Assembly: GCF_024105735.1 (NCBI RefSeq)
Contig: NZ_JAAAML010000001.1
Span: 1,373,809-1,437,808, forward strand
Direction: 5' to 3'
Length of the DNA stretch: 64,000 nucleotides
Origin: Parahoeflea alexandrii
GTDB lineage: Bacteria > Pseudomonadota > Alphaproteobacteria > Rhizobiales > Rhizobiaceae
Position numbers and translations under genes: made by a program. The notes under the pieces were generated by a model. The model had not been told where the DNA came from. It did no database searches and was given only the letters and a program-made list of their open reading frames with translations. This document shows, piece after piece, positions 42,516 to 51,161 of this stretch; within the stretch, counting starts at the first letter, position 1; the number at the start of each line of letters is the position of its first letter.

Positions 42516-43346
42516 CTAGCGCTTGAGGTGGCGGGTCAGGCGCTGCTCGAGCTTTTCCCAGATGTTGCGCAGGGCCTCGACGATGACCAGGTAGAACACA
42601 GCGGCCCAGATATAGGTCTGGAAATCGAAGGTGCGGGAATAGGCGCGGCGGGTTTCGCCCATCAGGTCGAAGACGGTGACGATGGCGACAATCGCCGAGC
42701 CCTTGATCATCAGGATGATCTCGTTGCCATAGGGCCTCAGTGCCACGATCATCGCCTGGGGCAGGATGATCTTGTAGAAGGTCTGGAACCGGGTCAGGCC
42801 CAGGGCGGCTGCGCCCTCATGCTGGCCGCGGGTGACACTCTCGATGGCGCCACGCAGGATCTCGGCCTGATAGGCGGCGGTGTTGAGCGTGAAGGCGAAC
42901 AGCGCGCAGTTCCAGGCGTCGCGGAAGAATACCCAAAGCCCGACTGCCTCAAGCTGATCGCGGAAAGTGCCGAAGCCGTAGTAGATCAGGAAAAGCTGTG
43001 CAATCAGCGGAGTGCCGCGGAAGAAATAGACATAGCCGTAGGCGAGCGACGACAGGATGCGGTTCGACGACATCCGGCCGAAGGCGACCGGAACCGACAA
43101 CACCGCTCCGAGCGTGATCGAGATGCCGACGAGGGTCAGCGTGGTGCCGAGGCCCGAGAGGAACTTCGGGCCATAGGTGTTTACCTTGTCGATGTCCCAG
43201 GCGTCGATCAGCCAGAGCACCAGGGCGATGCCCGCCAGGATCCAGAGGCCGAGCAGGGACGCCCCGAGGATGCGCAGTCCGGTCCAGCGGAAGGCCGTGA
43301 CAGGCGGTGGCGGCTGCGGCGGGATCAGGTCGTTGGCGATGCTCAT
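42516..43346 (-). CDS. Polar amino acid ABC transporter permease, HisM type
   Basis: A 276-residue permease with five or more hydrophobic helices. It has a proline-rich N-terminus, YVYFFRGTPLIAQLFLIYYG, TAAYQAEILRGAIESVTRGQ and the coupling motif EGAAALGLTRFQTFYKIILPQ. These mark the HisM/GlnP family. Its start overlaps the stop of the HisQ-type gene by 4 bases. With that permease it forms the channel for the binding protein at 44248-45045. Confidence 0.88.
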   Translation of the reverse strand: MSIANDLIPPQPPPPVTAFRWTGLRILGASLLGLWILAGIALVLWLIDAWDIDKVNTYGPKFLSGLGTTLTLVGISITLGAVLSVPVAFGRMSSNRILSSLAYGYVYFFRGTPLIAQLFLIYYGFGTFRDQLEAVGLWVFFRDAWNCALFAFTLNTAAYQAEILRGAIESVTRGQHEGAAALGLTRFQTFYKIILPQAMIVALRPYGNEIILMIKGSAIVAIVTVFDLMGETRRAYSRTFDFQTYIWAAVFYLVIVEALRNIWEKLEQRLTRHLKR

Positions 43347-44143
43347 CGGCTCACCCCCGAACGCCGCACGCGGGTCTCGATCTTGGAGAACACCACGGAT
43401 GAGGCCATCGCCAGGGCCAGGAACAGCAGGCAGGCGATGCCATAGAAAAAGAAGGCTTCCTTGGTGACCTTGGCGGCGATGCCGGTCTGTCGCAGCGTGT
43501 CGCCAAGCCCGATCACCGATATCAGCGCCGTATCCTTGATCAGGATCATCCAGAGGTTGCCGAGACCGGGCAGAGCGATACGGACCAGCTGCGGCAGGAT
43601 GATGAGCCGCATGGTCTTGCCCGGGCGCAGGCCGAGCGCATGTCCCGCCTCGTACTGGCCCTTGGGGATTGCCTTGAAGGCGGACGACAGGACCTCCGAG
43701 GCATAGGCGGAGAAAACCAACGACAGTGCAATGGTGCCGGCAATGAAGGAGTTGATGTCGAAGCCGCGCTCGAAACCCAGCGCGATGGCTACTTCGCGGA
43801 CTGCGATCTGCAGGCCGAAATAGATCATGAAGATCGTCAGGAGTTCGGGCAGGCCGCGGAAAATAGTGGTGTAAATGTTCGCCGCCGCCCGAAGCGAACG
43901 GACTTCGGTCTGCTTGGCCAGAGCCAGGAAAAGCCCGATGATCAGCCCGATCGGAAGCGTGCACAGAGCCAGCGTAATGGTAACGAAAAAGCCTCTTGCC
44001 ACCTCGTCACCCCAGCCCGTGTCCCCGCAGGACAAGAGCGAGCCGTCGGGCAGCAGGTTGAGAAAGCCGAGCGGGCCGCAGAACGGGTCAAACAGCGATG
44101 CAAGCCAATACAGCTGCTCTCCCAGCGATGCCGTCGGTTCCAT
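43343..44143 (-). CDS. Polar amino acid ABC transporter permease, HisQ type
   Basis: A 266-residue permease with an unusually long N-terminal part before the first helix (FDPFCGPLGFLNLLPDGSLL). It has YTTIFRGLPELLTIFMIYFG, YASEVLSSAFKAIPKGQYEA and GHALGLRPGKTMRLIILPQ, the coupling motif. It overlaps the next permease gene by 4 bases and follows the binding-protein gene after 104 bases that hold a hairpin. No ATPase gene is present on either side. Confidence 0.88.
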   Translation of the reverse strand: MEPTASLGEQLYWLASLFDPFCGPLGFLNLLPDGSLLSCGDTGWGDEVARGFFVTITLALCTLPIGLIIGLFLALAKQTEVRSLRAAANIYTTIFRGLPELLTIFMIYFGLQIAVREVAIALGFERGFDINSFIAGTIALSLVFSAYASEVLSSAFKAIPKGQYEAGHALGLRPGKTMRLIILPQLVRIALPGLGNLWMILIKDTALISVIGLGDTLRQTGIAAKVTKEAFFFYGIACLLFLALAMASSVVFSKIETRVRRSGVSR

Positions 44144-44191
44144 GCTGTCCCCTGACCCTTGCCGCCTTTCCGGCGGTTCTGGTGTGGTGCA

Positions 44192-44219
44192 GGGCGGCGA
44201 ACATTGCTGCCCGCCGCCC
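44192..44219 (-). terminator. Intercistronic hairpin between binding-protein and permease genes
   Basis: GGGCGGC (44192-44198) pairs with GCCGCCC (44213-44219) around a 14-base loop, just after the binding-protein stop codon on the minus strand; a second stem CCGCC/GGCGG lies at 44162-44176. Like the hairpin at 12724-12752, it would favour more binding protein than permease. Confidence 0.45.
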
Positions 44220-44247
44220 CCTGATGCCTCAGAGAAGCTTTTGCGGC

Positions 44248-45045
44248 TTAGTCGCCATAGACATCAACGTCAAAATACTTGTCGTTGATTTCCTTGTAGG
44301 TGCCGTTGGCGCGGATGGCGGCAATGGCCTCGTTGAACATGTCGCGCAGTTCGGTCTCGCCCTTGCGGATGGCGATGCCGGCGCCTTCGCCGTTGATGAC
44401 CGGATCAGGGGTCAGGGTGCCGAGCAGCTTGCAGCAGGTGCCGGCGTCCGACTTGAGCCATTCGGTCAGCACGATGACATCGTCGATGACCGCGTCGATG
44501 CGGCCGGAATCGATGTCGAGCTTGTACTCGTCCGGAGTCGGGTAGAGCTTGAGCTCGGCCGACGGCAGCTTTTCCTCGGCATAGTTGGAATGCGTGGTCG
44601 AGGACTGGGCGCCGATCATCTTGCCGGCAAGGCCGGCATCGGTGGCTTCGGTGATCGGGCTGTCCTTTGGCACGGCGACGGCCGGGGGCGTGTTGTAGTA
44701 CTTGTTGGTGAAATCGACCTTCTCCTTGCGCTCCTCGGTGATCGACATCGAGGCAATGATGGCGTCGAACTTGCCGGCGAGCAGGGCGGGAATGATGCCG
44801 TCCCAATCCTGGGTGACGAATTCGCACTCGACCTTCATCTCGGCGCACAGGGCGTTGGCGATGTCGATGTCGAAGCCGACGAGGCTGCCGTCCGATTCAA
44901 GATTGTTGAAGGGAGGGTATGCGCCCTCGGTGCCGATGATGACCTTCTTCATGCCGCCGTGGCTGGCTGCCTGGGCCGCAGCGCTCATGGAAAGGGCAAG
45001 GGCTGCAGCGGAGACTGCGAGGGTAAAGCGTCTGGAAATTGACAT
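44248..45045 (-). CDS. Polar amino acid ABC transporter substrate-binding protein
   Basis: A 265-residue periplasmic protein of the HisJ/ArgT (SBP_bac_3) family. It has a signal peptide ending near SAAAQAA (about 27), then VIIGTEGAYPPFNNLESDG, VGFDIDIANALCAEM, and FDAIIASMSITEERKEKVDF, the ligand-binding signature. DAVIDDVIVLTEWL and a C-terminal KYFDVDVYGD follow. Basic amino acids or opines are likely ligands. Two Cys next to each other (TCCKLLGTL) resemble the disulfide region of this family. The upstream region carries a 12-base palindrome. Confidence 0.88.
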   Translation of the reverse strand: MSISRRFTLAVSAAALALSMSAAAQAASHGGMKKVIIGTEGAYPPFNNLESDGSLVGFDIDIANALCAEMKVECEFVTQDWDGIIPALLAGKFDAIIASMSITEERKEKVDFTNKYYNTPPAVAVPKDSPITEATDAGLAGKMIGAQSSTTHSNYAEEKLPSAELKLYPTPDEYKLDIDSGRIDAVIDDVIVLTEWLKSDAGTCCKLLGTLTPDPVINGEGAGIAIRKGETELRDMFNEAIAAIRANGTYKEINDKYFDVDVYGD

Positions 45046-45125
45046 AGGTGTCCTCTCTGTTGGCGGGATAGCGGCTTGTTGACCGCCGCTTTCCGTTGAT
45101 CGCTGGTGATGCTCACCGCGCTATG

Positions 45126-45137
45126 GGGAATATTCCC
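45126..45137. promoter_or_regulatory. Perfect 12-base palindrome before the amino-acid binding-protein gene
   Basis: GGGAATATTCCC is a perfect inverted repeat about 80 bases upstream of the binding-protein start. It could be an operator; the binding factor is unknown. Confidence 0.35.
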
Positions 45138-45293
45138 ATTGTTTAGCAGATGATTGCAACAGGAAATCCCAGGTTACCCAAATCCGTTTCGCGTAAGTTT
45201 TGCCGAGCTGTCAATCACTGCCCGGCCGGAGCCGGAATTGATCGAGGACCATCAGGCCGGCGGCCGGTCAACGACTGAACCGGTGGGCGGTTT

Positions 45294-46523
45294 TCAGGAC
45301 ACGCGTGTGATCTTTGCATCGTCCGAAAGGCTGTTTTCGACCCGGATCACGTAGAGCGTGGCAAAGACGCTGAAGATACAGGAAACCAGCATGACGATGA
45401 TCAACGGGTAGGGACCTGTTTCGGCGGAGAGGATCGCTCCGGCAAGCGCCGACAGGGCTGCGCCGCCGCCAATCATCATGGCCCCGCCAAGACCCGATGC
45501 GGATCCCGCCAGATGCGGGCGGACACTGACGATGCCGGCATTGGCGCTTGGCAGGGTGATGCCGTTGCCGAGGCCGACAAGCAGCATCGGTCCGAAAAAG
45601 GACAGCGGATGCCAGAGGCCTGCGAGGAAAAGCGTCAGCGAAAGGCTCATGCCAAGCGTTGCGATGATGCATCCGGTGACCATCATCCGGTTGATGCCGA
45701 TCTGGCTGGCGAAGCGCCCGGAGAGGAAATTGCCGGTCATGTATCCCAGGGCGATGAACACGAAATAGAGGCCGAGCTGGGAGGGCGGCAAGTCGAGGAT
45801 GGCGGTTGCCACGAAAGGACCGCCGCCGAGAAACGAGAAGAATGCGCCGGACGCGAAGGTGGCTGTCAGTGCATAGCCCCAGAAGCGGCGCGAGCGGATG
45901 AGTTCGGGGTAGGCACCGAACTGCTTGAGCATGCTGGCGGAGCGGTTGTGGTTGGTCTCGCCCAGATCGGTCAGGAGCATCACGAATGCGATCACCCCGA
46001 ACAGGAACAGCAACCCGAACACGGATTGCCAGCCGAACAGTTCCTCCATGATGCCGCCCAGGGCCGGCCCGATCATCGGCGCCAGCGTCATGCCCATGGT
46101 GACATAGCCGATCATCGACGCTGCCTTTTCGGTGCCGACGATGTCCCGCACGATGGCGCGCGAAAGAACCATTCCCGACACGACGCCGGCCTGAACCATG
46201 CGGATTATCAGGAAAGCCTCGATGGTCGGGGCAAACGGGGTCAGGGCGGTGGCAATGAGAAAGATGCTCAGGCTCGCGATCATCACCGGGCGCCGGCCGT
46301 ACCGGTCCGACAGCGGGCCGATGATCAGCTGCAGCAGGCCCGTGACGGCGAGGTAACCGGATACTGCCAGCTGCACCAGTGCATAGTCCGCCTCATAATA
46401 GGAAGCGATGCCGGGCAGGGACGGCAGAATGAGGTTCATGTTCAACGCACTGAGCCCGGCGATCACCACGAGGGTGGCAATGTGCGGCGGAGTCGAACGA
46501 TCAAGGAATACTGTTCTGGTCAT
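45294..46523 (-). CDS. MFS transporter, Bcr/CflA drug-resistance type
   Basis: A 409-residue membrane protein with twelve hydrophobic helices. It has LNMNLILPSLPGIASYYE at helix 1, the loop 2-3 motif GPLSDRYGRRPVMI, motif C-like MTLAPMIGPALGG and FASGAFFSFLGGGPFVA. These are hallmarks of the Bcr/CflA group, which exports drugs, sulfonamides or small peptides such as cysteinyl compounds by proton antiport. ATG 46523 is chosen; the TTG at 46559 would add 12 polar residues. It appears to be a single gene. Confidence 0.85.
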   Translation of the reverse strand: MTRTVFLDRSTPPHIATLVVIAGLSALNMNLILPSLPGIASYYEADYALVQLAVSGYLAVTGLLQLIIGPLSDRYGRRPVMIASLSIFLIATALTPFAPTIEAFLIIRMVQAGVVSGMVLSRAIVRDIVGTEKAASMIGYVTMGMTLAPMIGPALGGIMEELFGWQSVFGLLFLFGVIAFVMLLTDLGETNHNRSASMLKQFGAYPELIRSRRFWGYALTATFASGAFFSFLGGGPFVATAILDLPPSQLGLYFVFIALGYMTGNFLSGRFASQIGINRMMVTGCIIATLGMSLSLTLFLAGLWHPLSFFGPMLLVGLGNGITLPSANAGIVSVRPHLAGSASGLGGAMMIGGGAALSALAGAILSAETGPYPLIIVMLVSCIFSVFATLYVIRVENSLSDDAKITRVS

Positions 46524-46742
46524 TGCGTGTGTTGTGTGTCCTTGTTGATCGCGATGCAAACGAATTGAGACAGGAACGGTGCCTGATCGCGCGGATTTTT
46601 ACCGCCGGGAGAACTGTTTTGACGCTGTTGCATGCAGGACCAATAAAATTTACTTTGTGATTCTGAAGGAAAGTCTTGAAAGCAGTAGATTCCTAGGGTG
46701 TTTGTTGTTGATGGGAGCTGTGTTGCGATTGGGTGGAGCCGC

Positions 46743-46973
46743 ATGTCCGGCAACAGCGAAGTAGACCAATGTCCATTCTGCAACGCTGCGTGGGGCGAAT
46801 GTATGCATGTCAAGTTGCTCGTTGATCTGGACAAGGAAGCAGCTTCCCGGTCCGGCGTGACGTCCTCTGCAAGTACGCCTCGGGCCGGCAATGTCAACAG
46901 TTCCGCCGAAGGAGGCACGGCCGGCAATGGCGATGAGCCCGATTGCCCGAAGTCGATTTCAGGTACAGGATGA
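46743..46973 (+). CDS. Small Cys/His-rich protein, possible zinc-binding, maybe truncated
   Basis: A 76-residue protein beginning SGNSEVDQCPFCNAAWGECM, followed by HVKLLVDLDKEA. The C-x2-C-x6-C-x-H pattern suggests a zinc knuckle. It resembles the start of longer alphaproteobacterial proteins in which a CPFC/C-H module precedes a helical region, but the second half here is low-complexity Ser/Gly/Thr, so it may be a truncated or decayed copy. GGTGGAG lies just before the ATG. It is convergent with the EamA transporter gene. Confidence 0.45.
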   Translation: MSGNSEVDQCPFCNAAWGECMHVKLLVDLDKEAASRSGVTSSASTPRAGNVNSSAEGGTAGNGDEPDCPKSISGTG

Positions 46974-46980
46974 ACGCTCA

Positions 46981-47889
46981 TCATGGCGAATGGCGGGGCG
47001 CGGAACGGGCGGCGGGTTTGGCCGTGCCCCTGACGCGCTCGCGATAAAGCGTGTAAAGACCTGATCCGATGACGATCACGCCGCCGGTGATCATGTAGGC
47101 ATCGGGATATTCGCCGAACACCACCATTCCCAGGAGCAGGGCCCAGATGAAGCTGGTGTAGCGGAACGGGGCGATGAACGAGATCTCGCCCTCGCGCATC
47201 GACATGATGATGAACTGGTATCCGACCAGCAGAAGGCATGCCGCGAGGCTGATCAGTCCGAAATCGGCCGCGCTGACCGGCCGCCAACCGCCCATCGGCC
47301 AGGTCATGAAGAGGCCGGCGACAGCCACGGCAGCCGCCGTTATCGTTGACAGGAACAGCGAGGGGATCGCGGCATTGATCTTGCGCGTGGCAAGGTCGCG
47401 CGCGGCCGCGAATAGGACCGTGCCGACGATCATCAGCGCATAGGGCGAGAACCCGTCCAGTCCCGGGCGGACGATGATCAAGACACCGGCAAACCCGGCA
47501 AGAATGGCGCCCCATCGCCTCCATCCGACCGGTTCGGACAGGAACACGGCTGCTCCCATGGTCACCGCCAGCGGCAGCGCCTGCAGGATTGCCGAGGCAT
47601 TGGCGAGCGGGATATGGGACAGGCCGATGAGGAAGGTGAGGGTGCCGCCCACCTCGCCAACCACGCGCAGGCCGACCCAGCGATCGGCGAGTACGCGTAC
47701 TGGACGCAGGGCGCGGCGCTGGCGGGCCAGAAGATAGATCAGTACCGTGGCAACGACGCCGCGCAGGAACATCACCTGTCCGACATTGATGTGATCGGTA
47801 AGGAGCTTGACGATCGAATCGTTGAACGTGAACCCGGCCATCGACAGGGACATGAACAACGCACCGCGCAAATTGGAGGAAAGTGCCAT
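46981..47889 (-). CDS. EamA/DMT family transporter
   Basis: A 302-residue membrane protein with ten hydrophobic helices in two EamA halves. The N-terminal part has MSMAGFTFNDSIVKLLTDHI and LRGVVATVLIYLLA; the second half has FIAPFRYTSFIWALLLGMVVFGE, the family end motif. DMT exporters move amino acids, nucleobases or other metabolites; S-adenosylmethionine-type transport is seen in close rhizobial relatives but cannot be shown here. Convergent with the small Cys/His gene. Confidence 0.85.
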   Translation of the reverse strand: MALSSNLRGALFMSLSMAGFTFNDSIVKLLTDHINVGQVMFLRGVVATVLIYLLARQRRALRPVRVLADRWVGLRVVGEVGGTLTFLIGLSHIPLANASAILQALPLAVTMGAAVFLSEPVGWRRWGAILAGFAGVLIIVRPGLDGFSPYALMIVGTVLFAAARDLATRKINAAIPSLFLSTITAAAVAVAGLFMTWPMGGWRPVSAADFGLISLAACLLLVGYQFIIMSMREGEISFIAPFRYTSFIWALLLGMVVFGEYPDAYMITGGVIVIGSGLYTLYRERVRGTAKPAARSAPRHSP

Positions 47890-48059
47890 GTGATTTCCGG
47901 AACTGGCCGGCAGGAATCGCTGGCTCGAGCCTCACCCTAGCATCGTTGGGAAAGTCGAGACAGCTGCCGTCAATGACCGGTCCATCACGGAAATTGATCG
48001 ATCAGGGGCTGGGATCTGTCGGTCCAACGCCGAGCGGCGCCAAGCAGTGATCGGTGAGC

Positions 48060-49073
48060 CTAGCCACCGGTGACGCTCATGTGGCGCGAGACCGCCGGCT
48101 GCTTTGTGGTCCGGTCGATGATGAAATCGTGGCCCTTGGGCTTGCGGCTGATGGCTTCATCGATGGCGGCCGACAGCAGCTCATTACCTTCGGAAGCGCG
48201 CAGGGGGGCGCGCAGATCTGCGGCATCGTTCTGGCCGAGGCACATGTAGAGCGTGCCGGTGCAGGTCAGGCGCACCCGGTTGCAGCTTTCGCAGAAATTG
48301 TGGGTCATCGGGGTAATGAAGCCGAGCTTGCCGCCGGTTTCCTTGACCGTCACATAGCGGGCAGGGCCGCCGGTGCGGAACGGGATATCCTCAAGCGTGA
48401 ACTGTTTGGCGAGATTGCTCCTGAGCAGCGACAGCGGCATGTACTGGTCGGTGCGGTCCTCGTCGATCTCGCCCATCGGCATGGTCTCGATCACCGTCAT
48501 GTCCATGCCCTGGCCATGCGCCCATTTGAGCATTTCGGGAATCTCGGTGTCGTTGAAGCCCTTGAGCGCCACGGCGTTGATCTTGATCTTCAGACCCGCT
48601 GCCTGGGCCGCGCGAACACCGTCGAGAACCTTGCCGAGATCTCCCCATCGGGTGATCTTGGCGAACTTGTCCGGATCCAGCGTGTCGATCGAGACATTGA
48701 TGCGGCGAACGCCGCAATCATGGAGTTCGGAGGCGAAGCGCGTGAGCTGCGAGCCATTGGTGGTCAGCGTCAGCTCATCCATGCGGCCGGCGTCGATGTG
48801 GCGTCCGACTTGGCGAACGAACTCCATGATGTTCTTGCGCACCAGCGGTTCGCCGCCGGTCAGGCGGATGCGGCGCACGCCCTTCTCGACAAAAACGGTG
48901 CAGACCCGATCAAGCTCTTCAAGCGTGAGAAGATCCTTCTTGGGCAGAAAGGTCATGTTTTCCGCCATGCAATAGGTGCAGCGGAAATCGCAACGGTCGG
49001 TGACCGAAACCCGGAGATAGTTCACCGTCCGCCCAAAGGGGTCGATCATGATCGGCGCTGCGGTGTCTTCCAT
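48060..49073 (-). CDS. moaA: GTP 3',8-cyclase MoaA
   Basis: A 337-residue radical SAM enzyme in the first step of molybdenum cofactor synthesis. It has the SAM cluster motif [38 protein letters not shown], and the C-terminal cluster motif [20 protein letters not shown] that binds the GTP-site iron-sulfur cluster, ending in the Gly-Gly tail (SVTGG) needed for activity. The ATG at 49073 has GAAGGA 9 bases upstream; an in-frame ATG at 49112 has poor spacing. It is divergent from the DUF971 gene. Confidence 0.96.
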   Translation of the reverse strand: MEDTAAPIMIDPFGRTVNYLRVSVTDRCDFRCTYCMAENMTFLPKKDLLTLEELDRVCTVFVEKGVRRIRLTGGEPLVRKNIMEFVRQVGRHIDAGRMDELTLTTNGSQLTRFASELHDCGVRRINVSIDTLDPDKFAKITRWGDLGKVLDGVRAAQAAGLKIKINAVALKGFNDTEIPEMLKWAHGQGMDMTVIETMPMGEIDEDRTDQYMPLSLLRSNLAKQFTLEDIPFRTGGPARYVTVKETGGKLGFITPMTHNFCESCNRVRLTCTGTLYMCLGQNDAADLRAPLRASEGNELLSAAIDEAISRKPKGHDFIIDRTTKQPAVSRHMSVTGG

Positions 49074-49247
49074 GGCGGATGATCCTTCACTTGTGGTGTG
49101 CAATGTCGTCATCCTCCGCCGGTGCGTCAAGGGGGCGGAGCAAACGGATTGGCGCCAGTACGCTGTGTTTTGACGGCTTTGGCTTGTGATCAGGCCGGAT
49201 CGGTTCTAGATCAGCCACAAATGCGAAGAATTTGAGGACAGCGACCG

Positions 49248-49616
49248 ATGAGCGTTCATGAAACGGCTTGGCCCAAGCAATTGCGGGTCTCTCCCGACCG
49301 TCGCATGCTGACGGTCCAATTCACCGACGATAGGTCCTATGCGATAGAGGCCGAGTTGCTGCGGGTCCGATCCCCGTCGGCGGAAGTACAGGGGCACTCT
49401 CCGGCGCAACGGGTGACTGTGGGCGGCAAGTCCGACGTGACCATCACGAAGGTGTTGCCGGTGGGCAATTATGCCGTGCGGCTGGTGTTCGACGATGGTC
49501 ATGACAGCGGCATCTTCACCTGGAATTTCCTGTCGGAGATTGGCGAGGCGAAGGAAGAGCGCTGGGCGGAGTATATCGCTGAACTTGCCGACAAGGGCAT
49601 GACACGGACCCGGTAA
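49248..49616 (+). CDS. DUF971 (GBBH-like N-terminal domain) protein
   Basis: A 122-residue protein with WPKQLRVSPDRRMLTVQFTD, AIEAELLRVRSPSAEVQGH and YAVRLVFDDGHDSGIFTW, the DUF971 pattern. The same fold occurs at the N-terminus of gamma-butyrobetaine hydroxylases. In bacteria it is often near iron-sulfur (Mrp) or molybdenum-cofactor genes; the divergent moaA supports such a link. The role is unknown. A GGACAGCGACCG sequence precedes the ATG. Confidence 0.85.
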   Translation: MSVHETAWPKQLRVSPDRRMLTVQFTDDRSYAIEAELLRVRSPSAEVQGHSPAQRVTVGGKSDVTITKVLPVGNYAVRLVFDDGHDSGIFTWNFLSEIGEAKEERWAEYIAELADKGMTRTR

Positions 49617-49624
49617 GGGCTGGA

Positions 49625-50125
49625 TCAGGCCTTCTTGCGCTCGGCTTCTTCCGTCCGGGCCTCAATTGCACCGTCTGGTCGGGTCAGCTCGTGGATGATG
49701 CGGGTCATCACTTCGCCAACGAGGTTGCACTCCTCCGTGCTTGCTGTCTTCATGGTCCGGTCGATCAGGTCTGTCTGGATGGCAATTGCCTCAAGCGTCA
49801 GATCGGTTCCCGAAGGCGTCAGTTCCAGCCGCAGCACGCGCCGGTCCTGGGGGTCGCTGCGCCGGACCAGAAGCCCGCGTTTTTCAAGTTGCGGCAACAG
49901 CATCGACAGGTTGGAGCGGCCCACCAGCAGCTTGTCGGCCAGATCTTGCTGCGAGATACCCGGCGTGCGGAACAGATTGACCAGAATGTCGAGGTGCGGC
50001 GGCTTGATGTCGAGCGGCTGAAGCGCGCGCGCAAGGCTCAGTCCCATCACCTGGCAGGCGCGGGCCACAGCGATCCAGTTGTGAAAACGCGGGTTGTCCC
50101 AGGGAAGGGGTTGCTTTTTGTTCAT
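49625..50125 (-). CDS. MarR family transcriptional regulator
   Basis: A 166-residue winged-helix protein. It has LDILVNLFRTPGISQQDLAD, VGRSNLSMLLPQLEKRGLL as recognition helix and RRSDPQDRRVLRLELTPSG as wing. The start ATG is within the first of two tandem repeats (50120-50153), which also lie just before the divergent hydrolase gene, so it probably represses itself and that gene pair. The open frame extends upstream through the hydrolase gene in antisense, but the HTH protein begins here. Confidence 0.88.
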   Translation of the reverse strand: MNKKQPLPWDNPRFHNWIAVARACQVMGLSLARALQPLDIKPPHLDILVNLFRTPGISQQDLADKLLVGRSNLSMLLPQLEKRGLLVRRSDPQDRRVLRLELTPSGTDLTLEAIAIQTDLIDRTMKTASTEECNLVGEVMTRIIHELTRPDGAIEARTEEAERKKA

Positions 50126-50153
50126 GGTTGTACAATTCTGTTCATAGTTGAAC
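50120..50153. promoter_or_regulatory. Tandem MarR-type operators in the divergent promoter
   Basis: Two 14-base elements, GTTCATGGTTGTAC (50120-50133) and GTTCATAGTTGAAC (50140-50153), are 20 bases apart centre to centre, two helix turns. The second is a perfect GTTCA-N4-TGAAC inverted repeat; the first has one mismatch. They overlap the MarR start codon and end 18 bases before the hydrolase gene. Confidence 0.7.
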
Positions 50154-50171
50154 CAATCTGGAAATCCCACT

Positions 50172-51161
50172 ATGGCATCTCTCGTTGAAAAGGTCACCCG
50201 TGCGCTGCTCGGTCTTGTCGCCGCACAATCGCCCGACCGGGCAGGCGAAATGGCGTTCTGGCTGTTCACGCGCACCAGATCGACCAAGCCGCAGAGCGAC
50301 AAGGAACGCAAGGCGCTGGAACTGGCCAGGGCGCGCATGGATGAGAGCGAAACCGTCCGTCTCGTCATTCCCGGCAGCGTCATTGCCACCCATGTATTCC
50401 GGCCGGATCCCTGCCGCGCCGGGGGGCAGAAGGTGCTCCTCGTGCATGGTTACAGATCCCGCAGCGATCACATGATTGCGCTTGCCGATGCGCTTGTTGC
50501 CGCGGGCCATACCGCGGTCTGCCTTGATCTTCCGGGGCACGGGGCGTCGACCGGTCGCACGCTTCATCTGGGCAAAGCGGTGGAGGCGATCGATGCCGCC
50601 TGGCGGCAGCATGGACCGTTCGATGCGTTTGTCGGCCATTCCTTCGGCGGCCCTTCGGTGATGGCGGCGGCGGCGGGGTCGATCCTGCATGTGCCGCAAC
50701 GGCGGCCCGACCGTATCGTCACCATCGCAGCCCCCTCGGACATGGCCGATGTGTTCAGGTGGGCCGGCAGGCTGCTTGGTCTTGGTGCTGCGGCACAGCG
50801 GGCCTTTGAACGTCAGGTTTTGAGGTTTGCCGGCCGGCCATTGTCCGAGTTCCAGGTTGAAAGGATGATGCACGACCTGCCGATCCGGACACTGGTGATC
50901 CACGCCGAGGACGACAAGGAAGTAGCATTTGCCAATGCGGAAGCCATCGCCCGGCTCGGACCGCATGTCCGGCTGATGAAGACGAACGGTTTCGGGCATC
51001 GCCGCATCGTCGCTGCTCCTCCGGTCACACAGGCGGTTGTCGAATTTCTGCAACAGGGCGCAGGTGCGGGGGAAATCGTCGGCCTGCCGCTTCCATGTGA
51101 GCGCGAAGCGAATAGAGTGGCACCGCCCGCTGAACAGGGGAGCAAACGGAGGCTCGCATGA
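50172..51161 (+). CDS. Alpha/beta hydrolase
   Basis: A 329-residue serine hydrolase. It has VLLVHGYRSRSDHMIALAD as oxyanion-side motif, CLDLPGHGASTG, the nucleophile elbow FVGHSFGGPS, and acid and base in VIHAEDDKEV and GFGHRRIV. The final 30 residues are Pro/Arg-rich and probably disordered. Substrate unknown; esterases and lyases share this pattern. ATG 50172 is chosen over an upstream TTG at 50148 that lies inside the operator. Its TGA overlaps the next ATG (51158-51161). Confidence 0.85.
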   Translation: MASLVEKVTRALLGLVAAQSPDRAGEMAFWLFTRTRSTKPQSDKERKALELARARMDESETVRLVIPGSVIATHVFRPDPCRAGGQKVLLVHGYRSRSDHMIALADALVAAGHTAVCLDLPGHGASTGRTLHLGKAVEAIDAAWRQHGPFDAFVGHSFGGPSVMAAAAGSILHVPQRRPDRIVTIAAPSDMADVFRWAGRLLGLGAAAQRAFERQVLRFAGRPLSEFQVERMMHDLPIRTLVIHAEDDKEVAFANAEAIARLGPHVRLMKTNGFGHRRIVAAPPVTQAVVEFLQQGAGAGEIVGLPLPCEREANRVAPPAEQGSKRRLA

